Shown piece after piece: positions 9,096 through 18,528 of a DNA stretch of 42,087 nt; positions within the stretch are counted from its first letter, which is position 1, and every line of letters begins with the position of its first letter. The notes below the pieces were generated by a model. That model did no database searches and was not told where the DNA came from. It saw only the letters and a program-made list of their open reading frames with translations. This DNA comes from Rubrivivax sp. (GTDB taxonomy: Bacteria; Pseudomonadota; Gammaproteobacteria; Burkholderiales; Burkholderiaceae_C), in NCBI GenBank assembly GCA_016790425.1, contig JAEUPF010000067.1:1-42087 (forward strand), written 5' to 3'. The position numbers and the translations under genes are program-made.

Positions 9096-10106
9096 ATGAG
9101 CGAACCCACCCCCGCCGCCCATCCGCGCATCGCGCTGTTCGACCCCGACGAGCGGGTCGTCGCTTCGCTGCCGGTGTGCGACCACTACTGCGGCGTCGAG
9201 TCGCGCATGCGCAAGAGCCTGGAGCTGCAAGGCGAGCTCGGCCCGGTGTTCGACGTGACCCTGGACAACGAGGACGGCGCCCCGGTGGGCAGCGAGGTCG
9301 AGCACGCGCAGCTCATCGCCGAGGTGCTGGGCTCGCCGGCCAACCGCTTCGGCCGCGTCGGCGTCCGTCTGCTGCCGGTGGACCACCCCTGCTTCACCGA
9401 GGTGGCGGCCACGGTGCTCAAGGCCGGCCAGCCGCCGGCCTACCTGATGCTGCCCAAGCCGCGCGGCCTGACCGACCTGCAGCGCGCCGCCAAGCTCATC
9501 GTCGACGCCGGCGGTGCGATGGTGCCGCTGCACGCGCTGGTCGAGACGCACGGCGCGCTGGTCGACGTGCAGGCGATGGCGGCGCACCCGCGCATCGAGT
9601 CGCTGAGCTTCGGCCTGATGGACTTCGTCTCGGCGCACCGCGGCGCCATTCCGCAGTCGGCGATGGGCGTCGCCGGGCAGTTCGAGCACCCGCTGGTGCT
9701 GCGCGCCAAGCTCGAGATCGCCGCCGCCTGCCACGCGCACGGCAAGGTGCCCTCGCACTGCGTGGTCACCGAGTTCCGCAACTTCGAGGCGCTGGCGCAG
9801 GCGGCGCAGCGCGCGGCGCGCCAGCTCGGCTACACGCGCAGGTGGAGCATCCACCCGGCACAGGTGCGCATCATCGTCGCCGCCTTCGCGCCCACGGTGG
9901 CCGAAGTGGACATGGCCGTCGAGATCATCGACGCCGCCGAACGCGCGCAGTGGGCGCCGATCCGCCACCGCACGCTGGGCGAAGAGCGGCTGCACGACCG
10001 CGCCAGCTACCGCTACTTCTGGCAGGTGCTCGAGCGGGCCCACCGGACCAGCAGCGCCACCGGCGCGCAGCTGCCCGCCGAAGTGCGCGCGCGCTGGTTC
10101 GCCTGA
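9096..10106 (+). CDS. HpcH/HpaI aldolase / CitE-like acyl-CoA lyase family protein
   Basis: A 336-residue TIM-barrel lyase-family protein. Visible are the LDNEDGAPVG metal-site segment (normally DLEDAV), the RVGVRLLPVDHP strand with its arginine, the VETHGALVDV glutamate strand, FGLMDFVSAHRG, and a C-terminal region with RRWSIHPAQVRII. Relatives cleave citryl-, citramalyl- or malyl-CoA-type esters. The exact substrate is open, and the protein is some 40-50 residues longer than free CitE. It is divergent from tctCBA, which suggests joint use of one carboxylate. The start could also be ATG 9084; 9096 is preferred because of the TATCAT directly upstream. Confidence 0.82.
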   Translation: MSEPTPAAHPRIALFDPDERVVASLPVCDHYCGVESRMRKSLELQGELGPVFDVTLDNEDGAPVGSEVEHAQLIAEVLGSPANRFGRVGVRLLPVDHPCFTEVAATVLKAGQPPAYLMLPKPRGLTDLQRAAKLIVDAGGAMVPLHALVETHGALVDVQAMAAHPRIESLSFGLMDFVSAHRGAIPQSAMGVAGQFEHPLVLRAKLEIAAACHAHGKVPSHCVVTEFRNFEALAQAAQRAARQLGYTRRWSIHPAQVRIIVAAFAPTVAEVDMAVEIIDAAERAQWAPIRHRTLGEERLHDRASYRYFWQVLERAHRTSSATGAQLPAEVRARWFA

Positions 10107-10169
10107 AGGCAGCCCGCGGCACGCCGGGCCAGCCGGGCGCGGCTGACACGGGCCTGAATGGCGCCGGTT

Positions 10170-10186
10170 CTCCCACGCCGTGGGAG
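10170..10186. terminator. Perfect 7-bp hairpin after the lyase gene
   Basis: CTCCCAC, loop GCC, GTGGGAG. It lies 64 bases after the lyase stop. No T-tract follows, so it may be a processing or weak terminator hairpin rather than an intrinsic terminator. Confidence 0.35.
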
Positions 10187-10324
10187 GTTGATCACGCCCG
10201 GCGCTGCACGGGATTCCTCGCTTGCGCACACTGGCGGCCGATATCCGCTTGCGGCTATCCGGCGGTCGCCCGACCGGCCGCGCCTCCCCGGCATCCCTCA
10301 CCCTACCCCTCGCGCAAAAGGCAC

Positions 10325-10471
10325 ATGATCTCCGTCATCCTCGCCCTCGTTCCGCTGCTGTTCGCCACCGGCTTCCTCACCTGGACCATGACCATGGGAG
10401 CGCGCGAGCAGGCCCGTTCCGACAAGTGGGCGCAGGAGTGGGCGCGCAAGCACCACGGCACGACGCACTGA
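10325..10471 (+). CDS. Small single-span membrane protein, unknown function
   Basis: A 48-codon ORF from ATG 10325 to TGA 10471. One hydrophobic segment (about residues 3-24) is followed by a charged, Trp/Lys/His-containing tail, so an inner-membrane anchor with a short soluble tail is likely. AAAAGG three bases before the ATG is a weak ribosome site. A textbook terminator starts 27 bases after the stop, which supports a real, separately terminated gene. I recognise no family. Confidence 0.6.
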   Translation: MISVILALVPLLFATGFLTWTMTMGAREQARSDKWAQEWARKHHGTTH

Positions 10472-10497
10472 GCGGGCGCACCGCCCCTGCTGCAAAG

Positions 10498-10524
10498 AGC
10501 CCGCCCTTGGCGGGCTTTTTCTTT
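10498..10524 (+). terminator. Intrinsic terminator
   Basis: AGCCCGCC (10498-10505), loop CTT, GGCGGGCT (10509-10516), then TTTTCTTT. A perfect 8-bp stem with a T-rich tail; it terminates the small-protein transcript. Confidence 0.93.
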
Positions 10525-10687
10525 GGCCCTGCCGTTTCCGCCGCCGGCGCGGCGCTGCCGCCAGACGTGCGAGGGCGGCCGCGCATTCCATCGCCGGCCT
10601 TGCGGTTTTCCCGCTGGCACGCGCGCGCGCTCGGTGCAAGCCTGCCGTCCCTTCGACAACAACAGGCTCCCCGGGAGCGAGGACAGC

Positions 10688-12199
10688 ATGCACCTTCTGC
10701 CTTCACCCTCGTCGCGCGCGAAGTTCGCCGGCACGTTCGCTGCGGCTTTCGTTGCCGTGCTCGTGTTGGCCGCCTGCGCCGGCAGCCCTTCGGCGCCGCC
10801 CGCGCCCGACGCCGCGACGCTGATCGCGCGTGCCGAGCAGGCGCTCGGCGCGGCGGGCGCCAGCACGCTCACCGTCACCGCCCGCGGCAGCGGCAGCACC
10901 TTCGGTCAGGCCTACGTTCCGAACAACACCTGGCCGGCGCTGAACTACTCGGTGATGACGCGTGCGTTCAATTTCGACACCGGCGCCATGCGCGAGGAGT
11001 ACGGCCGCAGCCGTGCCGAACCCAACGGCGGCGGTGCCGTGCCGCTGATGGGCCAGGGCGAGCAGCGCGTCGTCGGCTTCGTGCGCGAGGGCTTCGCGTG
11101 GAACACGGCCGGCACGGCCGCGGCCGCGGCGCCGCTGGCGGTGCCCGCCCGCCAGCACGACCTGTGGCTGGCCACGCCGCACGGCGCGCTGAAGGCGGCC
11201 AAGCGGTTCAACGCCACCTCGGGCACGCGCACCGTCGAGGGCAAGACCTACAACACGCTCGCCTTCGCCGTGCCCGGCGCCTTCGCCGCGACGCTGCTGC
11301 TGGACGCCGACAACACCGTGGCGCGCATCGACTCGACGCAGCCGCACCCGGTGCTCGGCGACACCGCCGTCGTCACCACCTTCGCCGACTACCGCGACAT
11401 CGGCGGCACGCTGCGCTTCCCGATGCGCATGCGCCAGAACATGGGCGCGTTCGAGGTGTTCGACCTCACCGCGGCACAGGTGACGCTGGGCACGCCGGTG
11501 GACGTCGCCGTACCCGACAACGTGCGCGCCTTCAAGGAGACGGTGGCGACGACCGCGGTGGCCGAGGGCGTGTGGTTCCTGGCCGGCGGCTCGCACAACA
11601 GCGTGGCCATCGAGATGGACAAGGAGATCGTGCTCGTCGAGGCGCCGCTGTACGACGGCCGCACGCTCGCCGTCTTCGCCGCCGCCAACGCGCTGGTGCC
11701 GGGCAAGAAGGTCGGCACGGTCATCAACTCGCACCACCACTTCGACCATTCGGGCGGCCTGCGCACGGCCGTCGGCGAAGGGGCGACGATCGTCGTCAAC
11801 GCTGCCGCCAAGCCCTACTTCGAGCGCGCCTTCGCCAACCCCAACAAGGTGGCGCCCGACCACCTGGCCACCAGCGGCAAGAGCCCGCGCCTGGTCGGCT
11901 TCAGCGGCAAGCACGTCATCGCCGACGGCAAGCGGACGATCGAAGTCCACGAGCTGCAAGGCAGCGTGCACGCCAGCGGCTTCCACATGGTCTGGCTGCC
12001 CAAGGAGCGCCTGCTCATCGAGGCCGACGCCTTCACGCCGGGCCCGCCGAACACGCCCCCGCCGCCGGTGCCCAACGCCAACAACGTGAACCTGGTCCAG
12101 AACATCGAACGCCTGGGGTTCAACGTCGACCGCATCCTGCCGCTGCACAGCCGCGTGGTGCCGATGAGCGAGTTGCTGGCCGCCATCGGCCGCAAGTGA
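10688..12199 (+). CDS. Lipoprotein metallo-beta-lactamase-fold hydrolase
   Basis: A 503-residue exported protein. The signal peptide ends in a lipobox LAAC with C30 as the likely lipidated residue. Residues about 35-270 form an N-terminal beta-rich region of unknown role. Residues about 285-500 are an MBL-fold domain with the zinc motif SHHHFDHSGG (HxHxDH = H349, H351, D353, H354), followed by the LIEADAFTPG strand carrying the bridging aspartate. GAGGA four bases upstream fixes the start at 10688. Substrate unknown; members of this exported group are annotated only as hydrolases. It converges on sbcB with only four bases between stop codons and no visible terminator. Confidence 0.85.
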   Translation: MHLLPSPSSRAKFAGTFAAAFVAVLVLAACAGSPSAPPAPDAATLIARAEQALGAAGASTLTVTARGSGSTFGQAYVPNNTWPALNYSVMTRAFNFDTGAMREEYGRSRAEPNGGGAVPLMGQGEQRVVGFVREGFAWNTAGTAAAAAPLAVPARQHDLWLATPHGALKAAKRFNATSGTRTVEGKTYNTLAFAVPGAFAATLLLDADNTVARIDSTQPHPVLGDTAVVTTFADYRDIGGTLRFPMRMRQNMGAFEVFDLTAAQVTLGTPVDVAVPDNVRAFKETVATTAVAEGVWFLAGGSHNSVAIEMDKEIVLVEAPLYDGRTLAVFAAANALVPGKKVGTVINSHHHFDHSGGLRTAVGEGATIVVNAAAKPYFERAFANPNKVAPDHLATSGKSPRLVGFSGKHVIADGKRTIEVHELQGSVHASGFHMVWLPKERLLIEADAFTPGPPNTPPPPVPNANNVNLVQNIERLGFNVDRILPLHSRVVPMSELLAAIGRK

Positions 12200-12203
12200 C
12201 AGC

Positions 12204-13700
12204 TCAGCGCTGCGGCGAAGGCGGCTCCGGGGCGATCTCGAGGGCGTAGTCCGACAGCGCCTCCAGCAGCGCCAGCGCGCGCGGGTCGTCGCGCTCGCCG
12301 GCCGCTTCGCCGAGCGCGTCGATGCGCTCCTGGTAGGCGGCCAGCGTCAGCGCGCCGCCGCGGCCCTCGTGCAGCCGGGCGGCGCAATGCGCCTGCCAGC
12401 GTTCGCGTTCTTCTTCGGCCAGCGCGGTCGGGAAGTTGCGTGCGCGGTAGCGGAACAGCAGTTCCTCCAGGCGCGCGTCGTTGAACGCCACGCGCCCTTC
12501 GGCCACCTGCCTGGCCAGTGCCTCGGCGCCGAGCTGGCGCAGGCGGTTCAGCAGCCTGCGGTCTTCGTTGCCGAGGAAGCCGCCGTACAGGTCCTCGTCG
12601 ACATCGGTGGCGGGCGTGCCGGGTGGCGGCGCCTCGCGCGTGAACACCTGCTGCCACAGCGCCGAGAGGTCGGGCAGCGCGGCGGCGCGCTCGGCGTGGC
12701 GCAGCGCCGCGGCCAGGTCGATGCCGAAGCGCGCCCCGGCCCGGCCCAGGCGCGTGACGTTGCCGATGACCACCGGCGAGCGGTTGACGTGGATCGTCTT
12801 GATCGGCAGCCGCTGCTCGCCTTCGGGCAGCGCTTCGGCGCGCGTGTACAGCCGCCGCTTCACGCCTTCGGCGTCGAGGTCGGCCAGCTCGCCGGGGTCC
12901 TGCGCGAGGTCCCACACGATCAGTTCGTTGCGGTTCACCGGGTGCGGCGCCAGCGGCCACACCACCGCCAGGCAGCCGCGCTCCACGGGGTAGCGGCCCG
13001 ACAGGTGCACGAACGGCCGCCCGGCACCGATCTCTTCCCACACCGCGTCCTTCTTGCGCAGCTTGAAGCAGAAGTCCCACAGCTTCGGCTGCTGCGCCTT
13101 CACCCGCCGCGCCAGCGCGATCGTCGCGCGCACGTCCGACAGCGCGTCGTGCGCCGCCTCGTGCTGCAAGCCGTTGGCCGCCGTCAGGCGCGCCAGCGCG
13201 AACGAGGCACGGCCGTCGTCACCAGCGGGCCACTCGATCCCCTCGGGCCTGAGCGCCCAGCAGGTGCGCACGACATCCAGCAGGTCCCAGCGGGCGCAGC
13301 CGTTGCTCCACTCGCGCGCATAGGGGTCGATCAGGTTGCGCCAGAAGAGGTGGCGCGTCACCTCGTCGTCGAAGCGGATGCTGTTGTAGCCCACGCCCAC
13401 CGTGCCTTCGCGGGCCAGCTCGGCTTCGATGCGCGCGGCGAATTCGCACTCGGCGACGCCACGCTCGAGCGCCGCCTGCGGCGTGATGCCGGTGAGCAGC
13501 ACGCTCTCGGGGTCGGGCAGGTAGTCGGCGGTCGGGCGGCAGTACAGCACCAGCGGCTCGCCGACCTCGTTCAGCGCCGCGTCGGTGCGCACGCCCGCGA
13601 ACTGCGCCGGGCGGTCGCGCCGCGGCTCCTTGCCGAAGGTCTCGTAGTCGTGCCAGTAGAACGTCAGCGGCGGCTGCGCGGCAAGGGGCTCAGTGGGCAT
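12204..13700 (-). CDS. sbcB: Exodeoxyribonuclease I
   Basis: A 498-residue 3'-5' single-strand DNA exonuclease of recombination and mismatch repair. The DEDD nuclease begins with FYWHDYETFGKEPRRDRPAQ (D18 and E20 are the first metal ligands). The SH3-like and C-terminal helical regions (RRLLNRLRQLG, FRYRARNFPTAL) match ExoI. Length fits the family (about 475-500). It is monocistronic, or read from the small gene upstream at 13769-14080. Confidence 0.94.
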   Translation of the reverse strand: MPTEPLAAQPPLTFYWHDYETFGKEPRRDRPAQFAGVRTDAALNEVGEPLVLYCRPTADYLPDPESVLLTGITPQAALERGVAECEFAARIEAELAREGTVGVGYNSIRFDDEVTRHLFWRNLIDPYAREWSNGCARWDLLDVVRTCWALRPEGIEWPAGDDGRASFALARLTAANGLQHEAAHDALSDVRATIALARRVKAQQPKLWDFCFKLRKKDAVWEEIGAGRPFVHLSGRYPVERGCLAVVWPLAPHPVNRNELIVWDLAQDPGELADLDAEGVKRRLYTRAEALPEGEQRLPIKTIHVNRSPVVIGNVTRLGRAGARFGIDLAAALRHAERAAALPDLSALWQQVFTREAPPPGTPATDVDEDLYGGFLGNEDRRLLNRLRQLGAEALARQVAEGRVAFNDARLEELLFRYRARNFPTALAEEERERWQAHCAARLHEGRGGALTLAAYQERIDALGEAAGERDDPRALALLEALSDYALEIAPEPPSPQR

Positions 13701-13768
13701 GCGGCACGATAGCAGCCGCCCTTGCCTCGCCGCCCGGCATCATGTGAGCCTGCAAACAGGCGCCGCCC

Positions 13769-14080
13769 TCAGAGCGGAATCTCGAACATCTGGTTGCCGC
13801 GGACCCAGGTGGACAGCCCCGCCTTGAGCAGGTCGCGCCGGAATGCAAGGAACTCCGGATCGTTGTTCAGGGCGTCCAGCGTCGCTCCCATCTTGGTGGC
13901 GGAATCGAATCGAGCCGTCCAGACCCATGTTCCGTTCTCCCCGACCTGCACACCCCACAGGCTGACCTGCGCGCCGTGCCTCGTCCACAGCCGCGCGGCG
14001 ACCTTGGTCAACTCGAGGACCGCACCGCTGTCCACGCCCGGATTGGGCCGGAAGAAGTTCTGAATCATTGTCGCGGGCAT
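13769..14080 (-). CDS. Small hypothetical protein, possible dimeric alpha/beta-barrel fold
   Basis: A 103-residue soluble protein. AAGGAG six bases before the ATG at 14080 is a near-perfect ribosome site and fixes the start. The pattern of a strand (NFFRPNPG), helix (LELTKVAARLWTRHG), strand pair (VSLWGVQVGENGTWVWTARF), helix and LNNDPEFLAFRRDLLKAG resembles NIPSNAP/EthD-like dimeric alpha/beta-barrel proteins that measure about 100 residues. This is a fold guess, not an identified family. Codon use looks somewhat less GC-biased than its neighbours. It lies 68 bases upstream of sbcB on the same strand. Confidence 0.7.
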   Translation of the reverse strand: MPATMIQNFFRPNPGVDSGAVLELTKVAARLWTRHGAQVSLWGVQVGENGTWVWTARFDSATKMGATLDALNNDPEFLAFRRDLLKAGLSTWVRGNQMFEIPL

Positions 14081-14313
14081 TTCGATCTCCTTGGTGAGGG
14101 ATGGACTGCGTTGCCGCGTTGACGACCACCGGTGCGCCTGCAACTTTCGGCGACGCCCGCCGAGTGGACTCCGCTGGGCTCGAAGGCCGTCCGGTACAAA
14201 CCCGCGCCCATCATCCTGACGGTGGAGAGGAGACGAGGAGCGGCTGAGGAGCCACGCGGATCAGCCCTGCGCCAGGCGGACCTTCCTTCAGGCCGCACCC
14301 TCCGCGCCCGGCC

Positions 14314-15246
14314 TCAGCGGCTAGCCGCCGTCCCCGGTGTAGTTCGTCCCCCGGGCTGCTGGCGGCTGAACATCACCAGGCCCGCCGCCCCCAGCACCAG
14401 CGCAAAGCCGGTCCAGTCGGCGGCGCCCGGCCGTTCGCCCACCAGCGCCATCGCGCCGAGCACGCCCACCACCGGCACGGCCAGCGCGGTGAGCGAGGAG
14501 ACGGTCGCGCTGGCGCTGTCGAGCAGCCGGTACCACAGCACGTAGGCGAACGCGGTGGCGACGACGCAGTGGTAGCCGAGCGCCACCGCCACCCGTGGCG
14601 AGAGCGTGCGCGGCCAGGTCTCTGCGGCCAGCACGGTGGCGACGGCGCCGCAAGCGCCGCCCAGAGCGAGCTGCCACGCGGTGGCGACGACGCGGTCAGG
14701 CACCGGGGCCGCCCTCTTCGTGACGATGGTGCCCAGCGCCCAGGCCAGCGCCGCGGCCAGTGCGAAGAGCGGCCCGAGCCAGTTCGCGCCCGGCGCCGCG
14801 ATCGACGAAGCCAGCGCCGGCGCCGCCAGCAGCGCGATGCCCGCGGCGCCCAGCATCGCCGCCACCAGCGCGCGCCGGCCGGGCCTTTCGCCCAGCAGCG
14901 GCCAGGCCAGCAGCGTCGAGAGCATCGGCATCGCGTAGGTCAGCACCGCGGCGCGCGAAGTGCTGGTGTTCAGCTGCGCGAACGCGGTGCAGAAGTTGAA
15001 CGCGACGATCGACAGCGCGCCGGCCCCCGCAATGCCTGCCCAATGCGCGCGCGGCGGCACGAGGCGGCGGCGCTGCACGGCGGCCAGCACGAACAGCAGC
15101 AGCGCGCCGCTGCCCAGGCCGACGGTGCGCGCCGCGAACGGCGGCACCTCGCCCAGCACGATCTTGATCGCCGGCCAGTTGAGGCCCCAGCCGAGGGCCA
15201 GGCCGAGGACCATCGGCAGCAGGGCCGCGGCAGGCCTGGCCGCCAC
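14314..15246 (-). CDS. EamA/DMT-family permease
   Basis: About 310 residues with ten hydrophobic helices in two EamA halves. The first half begins GLALGWGLNWPAIKIVLGEVPP and carries TYAMPMLSTLLAWPLLGE. The second has the matching SLTALAVPVVGVLGAMALVGERP. This is the drug/metabolite transporter superfamily, often exporters of amino acids or other small metabolites; the substrate cannot be read. The start is uncertain: GTG 15246 or ATG 15213 (giving 299 residues), neither with a ribosome site. It follows the lytic transglycosylase by 35 bases and is probably cotranscribed. Confidence 0.82.
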   Translation of the reverse strand: MAARPAAALLPMVLGLALGWGLNWPAIKIVLGEVPPFAARTVGLGSGALLLFVLAAVQRRRLVPPRAHWAGIAGAGALSIVAFNFCTAFAQLNTSTSRAAVLTYAMPMLSTLLAWPLLGERPGRRALVAAMLGAAGIALLAAPALASSIAAPGANWLGPLFALAAALAWALGTIVTKRAAPVPDRVVATAWQLALGGACGAVATVLAAETWPRTLSPRVAVALGYHCVVATAFAYVLWYRLLDSASATVSSLTALAVPVVGVLGAMALVGERPGAADWTGFALVLGAAGLVMFSRQQPGGRTTPGTAASR

Positions 15247-15281
15247 CGCGGCAACGGCTGCCGCCGCCGGCGGCGGGCCGT

Positions 15282-16454
15282 TCAGCGGCGGGCTCCCGCA
15301 GCGGCGCTGCCGCTCGTCGCCGCGCCGGCGCCGGCGCCGGCCGAGGCGTACTCGCGCATCGCCGCCAGCCGGCCCGAAGGCGGCGTCTGGCTGGCGTCGA
15401 AGCCGTGCACCCGCCTGCCGTTGAGCGACAGCAGGATCTTGAGCACGTAGTTGCGCGTCTCGGCGAACGGCGGCACGCCGAGGTAGCGCTCGACCGCGCC
15501 TTCGCCGGCGTTGTAGGCGGCCAGCGCCAGCGCCAGGTCGCCTTCGAAGTAGGCGAGCAGCCAGCGCAGGTAGGCCATGCCGCCGCGGATGTTCTGCGCC
15601 GGGTCGGCCACGTTGCGCACGCCGAAGCGGCGCGCCGTCTCGGGCAGCAGTTGCATGAGTCCTTGTGCGTTCTTCGCCGAAACGGCGCCCGGGTCGAAGT
15701 TGCTCTCGGCGGCCATCACCGCCAGCACCAGCGCCGGCTCCAGGCGGTACTCCGGGGCCACCATCTGCACGTAGCTGGAGACGGCGATCGGTGCGCGCTC
15801 CAGCAGCGCACGCGGGATCTGCGGCACGCGGAAGACCTCGCTTGCCGGCGCCTGCGCCGCCGGCCGCGCGCCCGGCAGGCCAGGCAGCACCGGCGCCGGT
15901 TCGGCCGGCTGCTGCACGATCTGCGCGAGGCCGTCGGCCTCGGGCGGGCGCAGGCAAGGCGGCGGCGGGCCCATCGGCGTGCCCAGGCGGGCGGCCATGT
16001 TGCGCGCCTGCGGGTGGCCCTGCTCGGCCGCGGCGGCGAACAGGTGCGCCGCGGTGGCGTCGTTGCGCTCGATGCCGCGGGCGTTGGTCAGCATCCATGC
16101 CAGGCTGTACTGCGCCTCGGCATCGCCATAACGCGCGGCGCGGCAATACAGCTCGGCGGCGCGCAACGCGTCGCGCGGCACGCCTTCGCCGTACTCGAAG
16201 GCGCGCGCTTCGTCGCGCCAGCGCGCCACCTGCGCCGGCACCACCTCGCCGCGCTCGGGCGGCGGTATCGCCGGGCGCGGCAGGTTCTGCAGCGCCAGCG
16301 CCGCGGCCACCGCGGGGTTCACCACGGCGCCGCTGGGAACGTCGGCGCCGGGGCTGACGAACTGCGCCTGGGCGGCCGGCAGGCACAGCGCCAGCGCCAG
16401 CGCCAGCGCCCGCAACGATGCCGCGAACGCCGCCGGCGCCGCGCCGTTCGTCAT
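15282..16454 (-). CDS. Lytic transglycosylase with SEL1-like repeats
   Basis: A 390-residue exported murein hydrolase. A signal peptide (residues about 1-30, cleavage near AAQAQ) is followed by SEL1/TPR-like helical repeats (about 80-155, with GEGVPRDALRAAELY and AQYSLAWMLTNARGI). A Pro/Ala linker leads to an SLT domain (about 235-345) with the catalytic glutamate in MAAESNFDPGAVS and the GLMQLLPETARRFG and YNAGEGAVERY motifs. It cleaves the glycan strand to form 1,6-anhydro ends in the periplasm. The C-terminal 30 residues are Gly/Ala-rich. It is 25 bases downstream of the ketoacyl synthase gene. Confidence 0.92.
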   Translation of the reverse strand: MTNGAAPAAFAASLRALALALALCLPAAQAQFVSPGADVPSGAVVNPAVAAALALQNLPRPAIPPPERGEVVPAQVARWRDEARAFEYGEGVPRDALRAAELYCRAARYGDAEAQYSLAWMLTNARGIERNDATAAHLFAAAAEQGHPQARNMAARLGTPMGPPPPCLRPPEADGLAQIVQQPAEPAPVLPGLPGARPAAQAPASEVFRVPQIPRALLERAPIAVSSYVQMVAPEYRLEPALVLAVMAAESNFDPGAVSAKNAQGLMQLLPETARRFGVRNVADPAQNIRGGMAYLRWLLAYFEGDLALALAAYNAGEGAVERYLGVPPFAETRNYVLKILLSLNGRRVHGFDASQTPPSGRLAAMREYASAGAGAGAATSGSAAAGARR

Positions 16455-16479
16455 GCCGACCCCGCCGCGGCGGCCCGCC

Positions 16480-17645
<1,166 letters not shown>

Positions 17646-17649
<4 letters not shown>

Positions 17650-18371
17650 TTGCGGCCACCCTTGCCCGCCGCGCTGCCGGCCCGGCCGCCCATGCCCGCC
17701 GCCGGCGTGCCGGCACCCGACTGCAGCGCCTCGCTCATGCCCAGCAGCACGCCGCTGACCATCGCGGTGTAGCTCTCGGCCAGCGCCTGCGCCGCGCGCA
17801 TCGATGCGGCGCGCGTGCTCTTCATCGCGCCTTGCATCTGCTCGGCCATGCCGGCCACCTGCTCGGCGGCGGCGCTGGCCTGGGCGCCGGAGAGCGTGCC
17901 GCCAGCCTGCATCTTCTCCAGCACCTGCGTCCAGGCGCCGGCCACCGGCGCGCCGGCCGTGTCAGCGGCCTTCTTCAGCGCCGCGAACATCGTGTCCTCG
18001 ATCTTGTCGAGGTCGGCCATCGCCTTCTTCATGTGCTTGTCGCGCAGGTCGGCGCCTTGCGTGGCCAGCGTCGCCAGCGCCGTGCGGTTGGCCTCCACCG
18101 CCTTCAGCACCGCGGCGTCCATGCCGGCCACGGCCTTGTCCAGCAGCGTCTCGGCGTCGACGCCGGCCATCGTGTTCTTCGCCGCGCCGGCGCTGGCGGC
18201 CTCGGCCACGCCCTTCAGCGCCGACTTGATGTTGGCCAGCGTCAGCGCCCGGCCCTGCAGCGCCGCCAGCGTGGCGTCGCTGACCGCCTTCTTGAGCTGC
18301 TCGCCCTGGCGTGCGCTGGCGTTCTCGAACATGTCGATCAGGGCGTCGGCGTCGACCAGGGGTTTGCTCAT
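17646..18371 (-). CDS. Phasin-like, DUF6781-type helical protein
   Basis: A 241-residue Ala-rich, almost entirely helical protein with long amphipathic segments and a basic Gly-rich tail (GMGGRAGSAAGKGGRK). The order of motifs (RALTLANIKSALKGVAEAASAG, LDKAVAGMDAAVLKAVEA, DLDKIEDTMFAALKKAAD) resembles proteins I know as DUF6781, themselves phasin-like. GAGGAG nine bases before the ATG at 18371 chooses this start over one at 18413. Coupled by ATGA to the ketoacyl synthase. Association with polyhydroxyalkanoate granules or lipid is an inference from composition. Confidence 0.72.
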
Positions 18372-18528
18372 GGCTGGGTTCTCCTCGGGTGGTGTTGACC
18401 GGTCAGGGCGCACGCCGCCGGCGACGCTGTCGTCTCGGCGCGGCGGGTCATTGTGCCGCGGCGAGGCCGCTTTCCCTCGGCCCGCCGCGCGCCAGGCCGG
18501 ACGCAGCGGGCCCGCCGCGGCCGCCGAG

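Noticed and set aside
13769-14080. Horizontal transfer of the small hypothetical gene
   Set aside because: Slightly lower GC bias only; no mobile element, repeat or boundary feature supports transfer.
14081-14313. Possible small minus-strand ORF upstream of the gene at 13769-14080
   Set aside because: Overlaps the real start and its near-perfect ribosome site, is Arg/Ser-rich and has no ribosome site of its own.
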